The notes beneath the pieces were generated by a model. That model saw nothing but the letters and a program-made list of their open reading frames with translations, searched no databases and was not told the origin of the DNA. 40,870 nt of DNA, from assembly GCA_022616075.1 (NCBI GenBank), contig JAKEFK010000066.1:1-40870 (forward strand), given 5' to 3'. The stretch comes from a bacterium. Lineage in GTDB: Bacteria; Acidobacteriota; HRBIN11; JAKEFK01. Positions 15,694 through 22,647 of the stretch are shown piece by piece. Numbering within the stretch: position 1 is the stretch's first letter; each line of letters opens with the position of its first letter. The position numbers were made by a program, and so were the translations under genes.

Positions 15694-17178
15694 ATGAATG
15701 TATTACTCGTGTACCCGGAATATCCTCCGACTTACTGGAGTTTCCGGTTTGCTGTGCCGTTTCAAAGAAGAAAAGCATCTTATCCACCGCTCGGTGTGAT
15801 GACGATTTACCCGATGTTGCCGAAAGAATGGAACAAGCGGGTTGCGGATCTAAACACATCCAAATTGCAAGATGAGGATTTGCAGTGGGCAGATCTTGTA
15901 ATGATCAGCGCGATGATTGTGCAGAAAGATTCTGCGCAGGAAACAATCAGGCGCGCAAGAGCGCTGGGAAAAAAGATTGTCGCAGGAGGGCCGCTCTGGG
16001 CAATCGAATCCAACCACACGGATCCCGTAGATCATATTATCGTGGGGGAAGCCGAGCAGCTTTTGCCCCAGTTCATTTCTGATTTTGAGAGTGGCGTCGC
16101 CAAAGAAATTTATCGTTCCTCTCATTTACCCGAGTTAAATTCCACGCCCCTTCCTAATTTTGACTGCGTGCGTTTGAAGAATTACAGCTCGATGCTTTTA
16201 CAATTCTCGCGAGGTTGCCCCTTCAATTGTGAGTTTTGCGACATTATCGAAATCTACGGGCGCAAAGCGCGCACAAAATCCAACGATCAGTTTTTAGCGG
16301 AAATTGACACGCTTTATTCGAAAGGCTGGCGTGGTTCCGTCTTCATCGTGGATGATAATTTTATCGGTAACAAGACCGCTATTCGAAAACTTTTGCCGCA
16401 TTTGATTGACTGGCAGAAGAAACACAAATATCCGTTTAGCCTTTTCACGGAAGCTTCCGTAAACCTTTCCCGCGAAACCGACATGATCGATGGAATGGTG
16501 GAAGCTGGCTTCCGAAAAGTATTTCTCGGCATCGAAACTCCTGTTCAAGAAAGCCTGAAGCTCACTCAAAAAGTACAGAATACAACCATGGATCTGGTGG
16601 AATCGGTGAGAAAGATACAGAAGGCCGGTCTAGAAGTTCTCAGCGGGTTCATTGTAGGGTTCGATTCCGATCCGCCGGATGTATTCAATCGAGTCATTGA
16701 ATTCATCAGACACGCGGCCATTCCCGTATCGATGGTGGGTATCCTGTCGGCTTTGCCCGGCACGCAGTTGACGCGGCGTCTTTTAAAAGAGGGACGTCTT
16801 CTAACCGAGAGCAACGGGAACAATACATTGCTGGATTTGAATTTTATTCCGACAATGGATGCTTCGAAGCTGGTGGACGGTTACAAGAGAATTGTTACAA
16901 CGATCTACGAATCCAAGCTTTACTACCAGCGTGTTCTGGATTTCCTATCTCACTACAAACCGCGCATTCGTCAAAAGATAAGTGCGGCAGATCTGATTGC
17001 CTTCGTGAATTCTATCGTTAAGCTTGGCATTCAGAGTCAGGATCGAACAGAGTACTGGAAATTCCTGTACCAGGCTTACCGCACCAATCGCGCCGCCTTT
17101 TCCGAAGCCGTCACTCTCGCGATCATGGGCTACCATTTCCAGAAGGTGACAGAGCTGCAAGTCGGCTATAGTTCGTAA
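15694..17178 (+). CDS. B12-binding radical SAM protein, DUF4070/HpnP-like
   Basis: The 494 residues begin with a cobalamin-binding-like Rossmann region (VLLVYPEYPP, later IVAGGPLW and IIVGEAEQ). The radical SAM core follows with C175-x3-C179-x2-C182 in SRGCPFNCEFCDII and YGR. A C-terminal helical domain (about 380-494) is of the DUF4070 type. This architecture includes HpnP, the hopanoid C-2 methylase, and many relatives of unknown substrate, so a cobalamin-dependent methylation is likely and the substrate is not known. No hopanoid gene is nearby. It has its own extended -10 promoter and is followed by a hairpin repeat. Confidence 0.88.
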   Translation: MNVLLVYPEYPPTYWSFRFAVPFQRRKASYPPLGVMTIYPMLPKEWNKRVADLNTSKLQDEDLQWADLVMISAMIVQKDSAQETIRRARALGKKIVAGGPLWAIESNHTDPVDHIIVGEAEQLLPQFISDFESGVAKEIYRSSHLPELNSTPLPNFDCVRLKNYSSMLLQFSRGCPFNCEFCDIIEIYGRKARTKSNDQFLAEIDTLYSKGWRGSVFIVDDNFIGNKTAIRKLLPHLIDWQKKHKYPFSLFTEASVNLSRETDMIDGMVEAGFRKVFLGIETPVQESLKLTQKVQNTTMDLVESVRKIQKAGLEVLSGFIVGFDSDPPDVFNRVIEFIRHAAIPVSMVGILSALPGTQLTRRLLKEGRLLTESNGNNTLLDLNFIPTMDASKLVDGYKRIVTTIYESKLYYQRVLDFLSHYKPRIRQKISAADLIAFVNSIVKLGIQSQDRTEYWKFLYQAYRTNRAAFSEAVTLAIMGYHFQKVTELQVGYSS

Positions 17179-17180
17179 TC

Positions 17181-17231
17181 AAAGTAGTGCGGGCGTCTCG
17201 CCTGTGCACAGCCGGGACGGCTGTGCTACTT
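17181..17231. repeat. AAAGTAGCGCGGGCG hairpin repeat, copy 1
   Basis: AAAGTAGTGCGGGCGTCTCG on the left and GGACGGCTGTGCTACTT on the right form imperfect paired arms. It starts three bases after the radical SAM stop codon, between that gene and the pspC-like gene. Confidence 0.75.
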
Positions 17232-17272
17232 CTCCCACAGAACACTGTCATCATAATTTTCGTTACTATTAT

Positions 17273-17278
17273 AGGAGG
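17273..17278 (+). promoter_or_regulatory. Ribosome binding site that decides the pspC-like start
   Basis: AGGAGG at 17273-17278 is a perfect Shine-Dalgarno sequence 11 bases before ATG 17290. The in-frame GTG at 17278 overlaps it and so cannot be the start. Confidence 0.75.
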
Positions 17279-17289
17279 TGGTTTATAGA

Positions 17290-17481
17290 ATGACAGCTAC
17301 TTTACAACGTTCGAAAACGGACCGCATGCTGGGCGGCGTTTGCGGCGGCATCGCGAAAAGGTACGGCTGGGATCCGACTCTCGTCAGGATTGCCTACGTT
17401 TTGATTTCGATTTTCTCGGCCGCTTTTCCCGGCATTTTGTTTTACGTTATTCTATGGGTACTGATTCCGGAGGAACTGTAG
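17290..17481 (+). CDS. PspC-domain membrane protein (63 aa)
   Basis: This small protein consists of one PspC domain: KTDRMLGGVCGGIAKRYGWD followed by a single long hydrophobic segment (about 28-60) ending WVLIPEE. In proteobacteria PspC takes part in the phage-shock response at the inner membrane, but stand-alone short PspC proteins are widespread and mostly uncharacterised. A perfect AGGAGG supports the ATG. The HD-domain gene begins 3 bases after the stop, so the two are probably one operon. Confidence 0.88.
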   Translation: MTATLQRSKTDRMLGGVCGGIAKRYGWDPTLVRIAYVLISIFSAAFPGILFYVILWVLIPEEL

Positions 17482-17484
17482 TCC

Positions 17485-18054
17485 ATGGAAGCATTGCCGA
17501 CGCGCGAACAGGCGCTTGAAATTCTTCACGAACACACAAAATCAGATAGCTTGCGAAAGCATGCTTATGGTGTGGAAGCTGTGATGAAAGCTTTTGCGGA
17601 AAAGCACGGCGATGATGCGCGAAAATTCTCCCTGGTTGGACTGTTGCATGATTTTGATTACGAAATGTATCCAAACGCGCCGGATCATCCGTTAAAAGGT
17701 TCTGAAATTTTGCGCGCGCGGAATTTTCCTGAGGAAATTGTTTATGCGATCCAGTGCCACGCCGATTATGTCGGCAATGAAAGACGATCGTTGATGGATA
17801 AGGCCATTTTTGCGCTCGATGAGCTGACCGGTTTTATTGTGGCCTGCACGCTGGTGAAACCGTCAAAAAGTCTTTCTGAGATTGAACCGAAATCGGTCCG
17901 CAAAAAACTGAAGGACAAAGCGTTCGCCAGGTCTGTTCACCGCGAAGACATTTACAAAGGCGCCGAACAGCTTGGTGTGGAGCTGGATGAACTCATCATT
18001 TTTGTCGCGCAGGCGCTGAAACCTGTTGCCACTGAAATTGGCATCAATCCATGA
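17485..18054 (+). CDS. HD-domain phosphohydrolase-like protein
   Basis: The 189 residues form an HD-domain fold: His26 (RKHAYGVE), the H55-D56 doublet in GLLHDFDYE, a DHPLKG loop, QCHADYV, and an Asp in the FALDELTGF helix. These residues normally hold one or two metals for phosphate-ester or nucleotide hydrolysis. The substrate is not known. There is no membrane segment. It follows the pspC-like gene by 3 bases; a hairpin repeat lies after its stop. Confidence 0.85.
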   Translation: MEALPTREQALEILHEHTKSDSLRKHAYGVEAVMKAFAEKHGDDARKFSLVGLLHDFDYEMYPNAPDHPLKGSEILRARNFPEEIVYAIQCHADYVGNERRSLMDKAIFALDELTGFIVACTLVKPSKSLSEIEPKSVRKKLKDKAFARSVHREDIYKGAEQLGVELDELIIFVAQALKPVATEIGINP

Positions 18055-18070
18055 GTTTTGATTTGCTAAG

Positions 18071-18128
18071 CAAAGTAGCGCGGACGTTTCGTCCGCGCAG
18101 CTTGCAGGCGGGACGCCCGCGCTACTTT
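18071..18128. repeat. AAAGTAGCGCGGGCG hairpin repeat, copy 2
   Basis: The arms CAAAGTAGCGCGGACG and CGCCCGCGCTACTTT are close to the family consensus. The right arm ends two bases before the ATG of the DUF4126 gene, so any ribosome site would have to be inside the hairpin. Confidence 0.85.
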
Positions 18129-18130
18129 TT

Positions 18131-18757
18131 ATGAACGCACTCGCTTCCTTTCCAACTCTAGCCACACTTTTCTCTCTAGGATTTTTTTCCGGCTTGAATG
18201 TGTATGCGGTCGTTTTTGTTTCCGGTCTTGCAATTCGCTTCCACTGGATCACTCTGACTCCGGAGCTTGCGTCTCTGGAAACGCTGGCTCATCCCGCTGT
18301 TCTGATCGTCTCAGGCTTGCTCTATTTTGTGGAATTTTTTGCAGACAAAATTCCGTGGATTGACAACATCTGGGATGCGATTCACACGGTGATTCGTCCC
18401 CTTGCCGCTGTTTTTCTGGCGCTTCACGTTCTGGGTGATCAAAACGTGGAAGTGAAAGTGATCGCGGCTCTCGTCTGCGGCACGATTGCCCTGACGTCGC
18501 ATGCCGCAAAAGCCGGGACGCGAATCTCCACGAATCTGATCTCGCCGGCCGAGCCCTTCAGCAACATCGGTTTGAGCCTCGCAGAGGACGCGATTGCTAT
18601 CGGTGGACTGTACTTCGTTTACAAGCACCCCTACATAGCTCTCGGCATCGTTCTGGCTTTTCTGGTGGCCATCATCTACTTTGCTCCAAAACTTTACCGC
18701 GCCATCCGTACCTTCTTCAGGTTAACCGCCAAGACGCCAAGTCGCCAAGCTCAATAA
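18131..18757 (+). CDS. DUF4126 family membrane protein
   Basis: This 208-residue protein has about five hydrophobic segments and the DUF4126 hallmarks GLNVYAVVFVSGLAIRF, YFVEFFADKIPWIDNIWDAI and IRPLAAVFLALHV. The function is unknown; it is an inner-membrane protein. The ATG directly follows a hairpin repeat and has no Shine-Dalgarno sequence. The last 11 residues are encoded inside another repeat (from 18724), so its tail was probably rewritten when that repeat inserted. Confidence 0.85.
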   Translation: MNALASFPTLATLFSLGFFSGLNVYAVVFVSGLAIRFHWITLTPELASLETLAHPAVLIVSGLLYFVEFFADKIPWIDNIWDAIHTVIRPLAAVFLALHVLGDQNVEVKVIAALVCGTIALTSHAAKAGTRISTNLISPAEPFSNIGLSLAEDAIAIGGLYFVYKHPYIALGIVLAFLVAIIYFAPKLYRAIRTFFRLTAKTPSRQAQ

Positions 18758-18796
18758 ACAGGAATTTTTCCTTTCTTGGCGTATTGGCGCCCTGGC
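18724..18796. repeat. CGCCAAG hairpin repeat overlapping the DUF4126 3' end
   Basis: AACCGCCAAGACGCCAAG on the left pairs with CTTGGCGTATTGGCGCCC on the right. The left arm is translated as the C-terminus of the DUF4126 protein. Half copies lie at 1558-1590 and 24558-24583. Confidence 0.8.
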
Positions 18797-18807
18797 CTGG
18801 AATCCTA

Positions 18808-18861
18808 TTGACATTTTGGGCGGAAATGATAAATTAACAATCTCGGACTCTAGATGTCCGA
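18808..18861 (+). promoter_or_regulatory. iscR promoter with overlapping palindromic operator
   Basis: TTGACA (18808-18813) and TAAATT (18830-18835) are separated by 16 bases. The palindrome TCGGAC-N7-GTCCGA (18843-18861) lies at about +1 to +20, where a bound repressor would block transcription. Given the Rrf2/IscR gene 43 bases downstream, this is a good candidate autoregulatory operator; the assignment is inferred from position and symmetry. Confidence 0.65.
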
Positions 18862-18903
18862 CTTTAAGTTTACCGTCGAGAACCACCGGCGGGTCGAATC
18901 CAA

Positions 18904-19362
18904 ATGGAAGTAACAAAGGGAACTCTTTACGCCGTTTACACACTGATCTATTTTCATCGTCGCCCCTATGGTGACGTAGCCGATTTGCACTCATTGTCTC
19001 AACTTTTGGAGGCGCCCGAGAGTTATCTTTCAAAGGTTTTGCAGCAACTTCACAAAGCCGGATATCTTGCGTCTCATATGGGCTCGAAGGGAGGATACCG
19101 GCTTGCGAAACACGTAGAGAAAACAACGATGCGCGAAGTTATGAACGTGATGCAGGGAGAATCCTTAATGCAGGAATGCCTCCTGGATGACTACAATTGC
19201 GATCGTTTCAAGAAGTGCGCTGTCTTGTATCATGTGCGTGATATTCAGCGTACGGTGAACGAAATGCTGGAAAAACTGACAATCGAGCAGTTGGCCACTG
19301 AAATGGAATTTAAAGAGCGGCAACAGAAAGGATTCAATCAATTCAATATTGGAGTTCAGTGA
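18904..19362 (+). CDS. iscR: Rrf2-family Fe-S cluster regulator, IscR-like
   Basis: The 152-residue protein has the Rrf2 winged helix (recognition region SYLSKVLQQLHKAGYLAS, wing GSKGGYRL) and three cysteines, C92, C99 and C105, spaced like the [2Fe-2S] ligands of IscR and NsrR but with six rather than five residues in the first gap. It heads the isc operon, so a role in sensing cluster supply and repressing its own operon is the natural reading. A palindrome overlaps its own promoter region. The stop overlaps the def start by one base. It could in principle sense NO instead, as NsrR does. Confidence 0.85.
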   Translation: MEVTKGTLYAVYTLIYFHRRPYGDVADLHSLSQLLEAPESYLSKVLQQLHKAGYLASHMGSKGGYRLAKHVEKTTMREVMNVMQGESLMQECLLDDYNCDRFKKCAVLYHVRDIQRTVNEMLEKLTIEQLATEMEFKERQQKGFNQFNIGVQ

Positions 19363-19892
19363 TGGCGATCTTAGATATCGTTTATTACGGCGATCCGCGG
19401 TTGGAAAAACTTTCGGAACCCGTGAATGAAGTAATGCCGGAAACACGTCGTTTCGTGAAAGATATGTTCGAAACCATGTACTTTACGAGTGGCGTTGGAC
19501 TCTCTGCACCGCAGGTGGGAGTGAACCAGAGGATTCTCGTTATCGATTGCAGCGGCGGAGCGGACAGGGATCAGCAGATTGTGTTGATTAATCCGGTGGT
19601 CATAAGTTCCAGCGGCGAACAAAAAGGGCCGGAGGGCTGTTTGAGCTTCCCGGGTCTGTTTGCGGAAGTTAGTCGCCCCAATATCGTCAAAGTGAAAGGG
19701 CTGAATCTTGATGGAAAGGAGCTGGAGATTGAAGGGGAGGGATTGCTGGCAAGAGCTCTCCATCATGAAATCGATCATCTGGATGGAGTGCTCTTCATTC
19801 AAAGAATGAAGAAGGCTGATCGTGAAATGATTGTAAAAAAGATGAAAAAACAGAAGTTTGAAAAGCCGCCAAAAGATAAGGTTTTGGTTTGA
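19362..19892 (+). CDS. def: Peptide deformylase
   Basis: Deformylase removes the N-formyl group from new proteins. All three motifs are present: GVGLSAPQ (44-51), EGCLSFP with metal ligand C93, and HEIDH with H135 and H139 as metal ligands and E136 as base. I use ATG 19362 (GGAG 8 bases upstream), overlapping the iscR stop by one base. At 176 residues it is of normal length. Its place between iscR and iscS is unusual: deformylase is normally next to fmt. The enzyme often carries Fe(II), so regulation with the isc genes is plausible but unproven. Confidence 0.96.
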   Translation: MAILDIVYYGDPRLEKLSEPVNEVMPETRRFVKDMFETMYFTSGVGLSAPQVGVNQRILVIDCSGGADRDQQIVLINPVVISSSGEQKGPEGCLSFPGLFAEVSRPNIVKVKGLNLDGKELEIEGEGLLARALHHEIDHLDGVLFIQRMKKADREMIVKKMKKQKFEKPPKDKVLV

Positions 19893-19903
19893 GGAGAGAC
19901 ATC

Positions 19904-21118
19904 ATGAAATTTCCTATCTTCATGGACTATCATTCTACGACTCCCGTAGATCCGCGAGTTCTGGAAGAAATGATTCCGTGCTTTAGCGAAGATTTCGGGA
20001 ATGCTGCCAGCCGCAATCATGCTTTCGGTTGGAAAGCTGAAGAAGCTGTGGAGCGGGGACGCAACCGGATTGCTTCGCTCATTCATGCGGATCCGAAAGA
20101 GATCGTATTCACAAGCGGCGCAACCGAATCCAACAACCTGGCGCTCAAAGGCGTTGCAGAAATGTACGCAGAAAAAGGGGATCACATCATCACCTGTGTC
20201 ACCGAACACAAGGCGGTGCTGGATACGTGCAAGCGGCTGGAAAAGGCCGGCAAGCGCGTAACGTACATGGCGGTAGATCAGTACGGTCAGGTAGATCTGG
20301 ATCAGCTAAGGGATTCCATCACAGACAAAACAATTCTGATTTCGATCATGTATGCGAATAATGAAGTTGGGACACTTCAGAAGATCAAAGAAATCGGAAA
20401 GATCGCAAAAGAAAAAGGCATTCTATTTCATTCCGATGCGACCCAGGCAGTGGGGAAAATTCCTGTCGACGTCATTGATCTGAATGTGGATTTGATGTCC
20501 CTTTCCGCTCATAAAATGTATGGGCCGAAGGGAGTGGGAGCCTTGTATGTCCGCAAGAAAAATCCGCGCGTTCGGCTGGTTGCGCAAATGGATGGGGGTG
20601 GCCATGAACGTGGAATGCGTTCTGGAACCTTAAATGTTCCCGGCATTGTTGGATTTGGAAAAGCTTGCGAGCTGGCTCAGAATTTGATGCCGGAAGAGTA
20701 TCCACGGCTCGCATACTTGAGGGATAAACTGCGAAGCAATATTGAAAAGCAGTTGGATGAAGTTTATTTGAACGGACATCCAACGGAGCGGTTACCGAAT
20801 AATTTAAACATCAGTTTCGCCTACGTCGAAGGAGAATCGCTTTTGATGGGACTCGATGATGTTGCCGTATCGTCAGGTTCTGCCTGCACATCGGCAACTC
20901 TGGAGCCTTCTTATGTATTGAAAGCACTTGGTGTCGGAGAGGATCTGGCGCACACGTCGATTCGCTTTGGACTAGGGCGCTTCAACACAGAGGAAGAAGT
21001 TGATTACGTTTCGGGAAAAGTGATTTCGAACGTGAACCGGTTAAGAGAAATGTCGCCTTTATACGAAATGGCTAAAGAAGGGATTGACTTGAAGAAAGTC
21101 TCCTGGCAGAGAGAATAG
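19904..21118 (+). CDS. iscS: Cysteine desulfurase
   Basis: IscS takes sulfur from cysteine and delivers it as persulfide to IscU and other acceptors. PLP-binding Lys204 lies in [12 protein letters not shown] and the active Cys328 in SSGSACTS, on the long flexible loop typical of group I enzymes. The ATG at 19904 has GAGGAGAG upstream. It is 404 residues, the same size as the E. coli enzyme. It is third in the isc operon; iscU follows by 12 bases. IscS-type enzymes can also release selenium, which may help feed SelD, but that is inference. Confidence 0.97.
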   Translation: MKFPIFMDYHSTTPVDPRVLEEMIPCFSEDFGNAASRNHAFGWKAEEAVERGRNRIASLIHADPKEIVFTSGATESNNLALKGVAEMYAEKGDHIITCVTEHKAVLDTCKRLEKAGKRVTYMAVDQYGQVDLDQLRDSITDKTILISIMYANNEVGTLQKIKEIGKIAKEKGILFHSDATQAVGKIPVDVIDLNVDLMSLSAHKMYGPKGVGALYVRKKNPRVRLVAQMDGGGHERGMRSGTLNVPGIVGFGKACELAQNLMPEEYPRLAYLRDKLRSNIEKQLDEVYLNGHPTERLPNNLNISFAYVEGESLLMGLDDVAVSSGSACTSATLEPSYVLKALGVGEDLAHTSIRFGLGRFNTEEEVDYVSGKVISNVNRLREMSPLYEMAKEGIDLKKVSWQRE

Positions 21119-21130
21119 GAGGAAAGCAGA

Positions 21131-21514
21131 ATGGCATACACAGATAAAGTAATCGACCATTATAAGAATCCCCGGAACGTCGGCAGTATGGATAAAAGTG
21201 ATCCTGCTGTGGGCACAGGTGTTGTCGGCGCTCCAGAATGCGGCGACGTCATGAAGCTTCAAATTCGAATCAACGACCGGACCGGCGTGATCGAGGATGC
21301 GAAGTTCAAGACGTTTGGTTGTGGAAGCGCAATTGCAAGCTCGAGTCTTGTGACGGAATGGGTAAAAGGAAAGACGGTGGATGAGGCGCTGAAGATTAAG
21401 AACACGGAAATCGTTCAGGAACTCTCCCTTCCGCCGATTAAGATCCATTGTTCGGTGCTTGCAGAGGATGCAATTCGAGCGGCAATTGCCGATTATAAGA
21501 AGAAGAAGGTTTAA
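21131..21514 (+). CDS. iscU: Fe-S cluster assembly scaffold
   Basis: IscU is the scaffold on which clusters are first built. The ligands C37, D39, C64 and C107 are in APECGDVMK, FGCGSAIASSS and KIHCSVLAED. The LPPIK motif just before C107 is the recognition site for the HscA chaperone, matching LPPVK in E. coli. It has 127 residues, the normal length, with AGGAGG before the ATG. Confidence 0.97.
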   Translation: MAYTDKVIDHYKNPRNVGSMDKSDPAVGTGVVGAPECGDVMKLQIRINDRTGVIEDAKFKTFGCGSAIASSSLVTEWVKGKTVDEALKIKNTEIVQELSLPPIKIHCSVLAEDAIRAAIADYKKKKV

Positions 21515-21519
21515 GTAGA

Positions 21520-21855
21520 ATGGCTCAAATAGATATCCAGATTTCAGATACTGCAGCCACGCAAATCAAACACGTTCTGGCGACTAAGAATCTGCAGAAT
21601 TACGGTTTGAGGATGGGTGTCAAAGGCGGAGGTTGTTCAGGTCTGACTTATGACATCAACTTCGAGAACGAAACTCGCGCAGGGGATAAGATTGCGGAAA
21701 TCAATGGAGTGAAGGTATTCATTGATTTTAAGAGCTATCTTTATTTGCGAGGAACCATTCTGGAATTCTCCACCGATCCGCTCAACGGAGGATTTGCTTT
21801 TCGGAATCCTAACGCCAAAAAAACTTGCGGCTGCGGCACCTCCTTTTCTGTTTAA
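21520..21855 (+). CDS. iscA: A-type Fe-S carrier protein
   Basis: This 111-residue A-type carrier has the three invariant cysteines: C39 in GGGCSGLTYD, and C103 and C105 in KKTCGCGTSF. It receives or repairs clusters downstream of IscU, especially [4Fe-4S]. It follows iscU after 5 bases. Its TAA stop runs into the ACCGCAGAG hairpin at 21855. I name it iscA from its context; the sequence alone would also fit erpA. Confidence 0.92.
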   Translation: MAQIDIQISDTAATQIKHVLATKNLQNYGLRMGVKGGGCSGLTYDINFENETRAGDKIAEINGVKVFIDFKSYLYLRGTILEFSTDPLNGGFAFRNPNAKKTCGCGTSFSV

Positions 21856-21933
21856 CCGCAGAGATCGCAGAGTACGCAGAGAGAAAATAGAGATTCTTAA
21901 TTCTTACTCTGCGTTCTCTGCGTCCTGTGCGGT
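21855..21933. repeat. ACCGCAGAG hairpin repeat, copy 3
   Basis: ACCGCAGAGATCGCAGAG on the left pairs with CTCTGCGTCCTGTGCGGT on the right. It fills the whole gap between the iscA stop and the hscB start; its first base is the last base of the iscA stop codon and its right end lies five bases before the hscB ATG. Confidence 0.8.
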
Positions 21934-21938
21934 GAAAA

Positions 21939-22571
21939 ATGAATTGTCCACATTGTTTGCATGCGATTGAAGGTACGCCGGAGTTTTGCCCTTTTTGCAG
22001 CAGGATCCTGCCTGCGGTTCCAGATCGTTCTCCATACCAGGTTCTTGGATATGGCAGAGAGCACCTGAACGTCGATTTGCAGGATCTGGAAAAGCGCTTG
22101 TTTGAATTGAGCAAGAGATTTCATCCGGATCGTTTTGCAGGGAAGAGTGCAGAAGAGATTCAGTTTTCGCACGATCATTCATCGGCAATTAATAATGCTT
22201 ACCGCATTTTGAAGAATCCTGTTTCTCGCGCGAAGTATGCTGTGGAACGTGAATTGGGTTCGATCGAAGAGAAGTCGGCAAGTGTGCCGGCAGAAATGGC
22301 GGATCTGTTCTTCGAAATGCACGACCACCTGGATATCATCCGGGAAGCGGATGGAAATCCACCTGCTGACGCATTGAAAGCCGTGCAAAATGCGGAGGCT
22401 GAATTGCGCGACAAAGTTCTCGAACTGGAAGCGCAACTGAAGGAAAAGTTCGATCGCTATGATGAGAAACCGGGTAGGGAATTGATTGAACAAATGAAGG
22501 AGATCCTGTCCCATCGTTCTTATATCCAGTCCTTCTTACGGCAAATTGATAACACTTTAGGGAGAGATTGA
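21939..22571 (+). CDS. hscB: J-protein co-chaperone HscB with N-terminal zinc-binding motif
   Basis: HscB brings IscU to HscA and stimulates its ATPase. The J domain spans about 30-105 with the HPD triad in RFHPDRF, and a C-terminal three-helix region (120-205) binds IscU. An N-terminal CxxC-x10-CxxC motif (C3, C6, C17, C20) is absent from E. coli HscB but resembles the tetracysteine domain of human HSCB. There is no Shine-Dalgarno sequence, as the upstream bases are a hairpin repeat. It is separated from hscA by another hairpin repeat. It has 210 residues against about 171 in E. coli, the extra length being mostly N-terminal. Confidence 0.92.
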   Translation: MNCPHCLHAIEGTPEFCPFCSRILPAVPDRSPYQVLGYGREHLNVDLQDLEKRLFELSKRFHPDRFAGKSAEEIQFSHDHSSAINNAYRILKNPVSRAKYAVERELGSIEEKSASVPAEMADLFFEMHDHLDIIREADGNPPADALKAVQNAEAELRDKVLELEAQLKEKFDRYDEKPGRELIEQMKEILSHRSYIQSFLRQIDNTLGRD

Positions 22572-22577
22572 ATGATT

Positions 22578-22633
22578 CAAGTAGCGCGGGCGTCCTGCCT
22601 GCGAGTCGCCGGCCAGAGGCCCGCGCTACTTTG
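22578..22633. repeat. AAAGTAGCGCGGGCG hairpin repeat, copy 3
   Basis: CAAGTAGCGCGGGCGTCCTG and GCCCGCGCTACTTTG form the paired arms. It fills the gap between hscB and hscA, ending just before the AAAGGAG ribosome site of hscA. Confidence 0.85.
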
Positions 22634-22647
22634 TTAAAGGAGTTCTT

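Noticed and set aside
16655-16680. tRNA-like GGTTCGATTCC
   Set aside because: It lies inside the radical SAM reading frame and has no matching arms.
18885-18903. tRNA T-arm-like bases GGCGGGTCGAATCC before iscR
   Set aside because: One base of the T loop is missing and there is no cloverleaf or acceptor stem around it.
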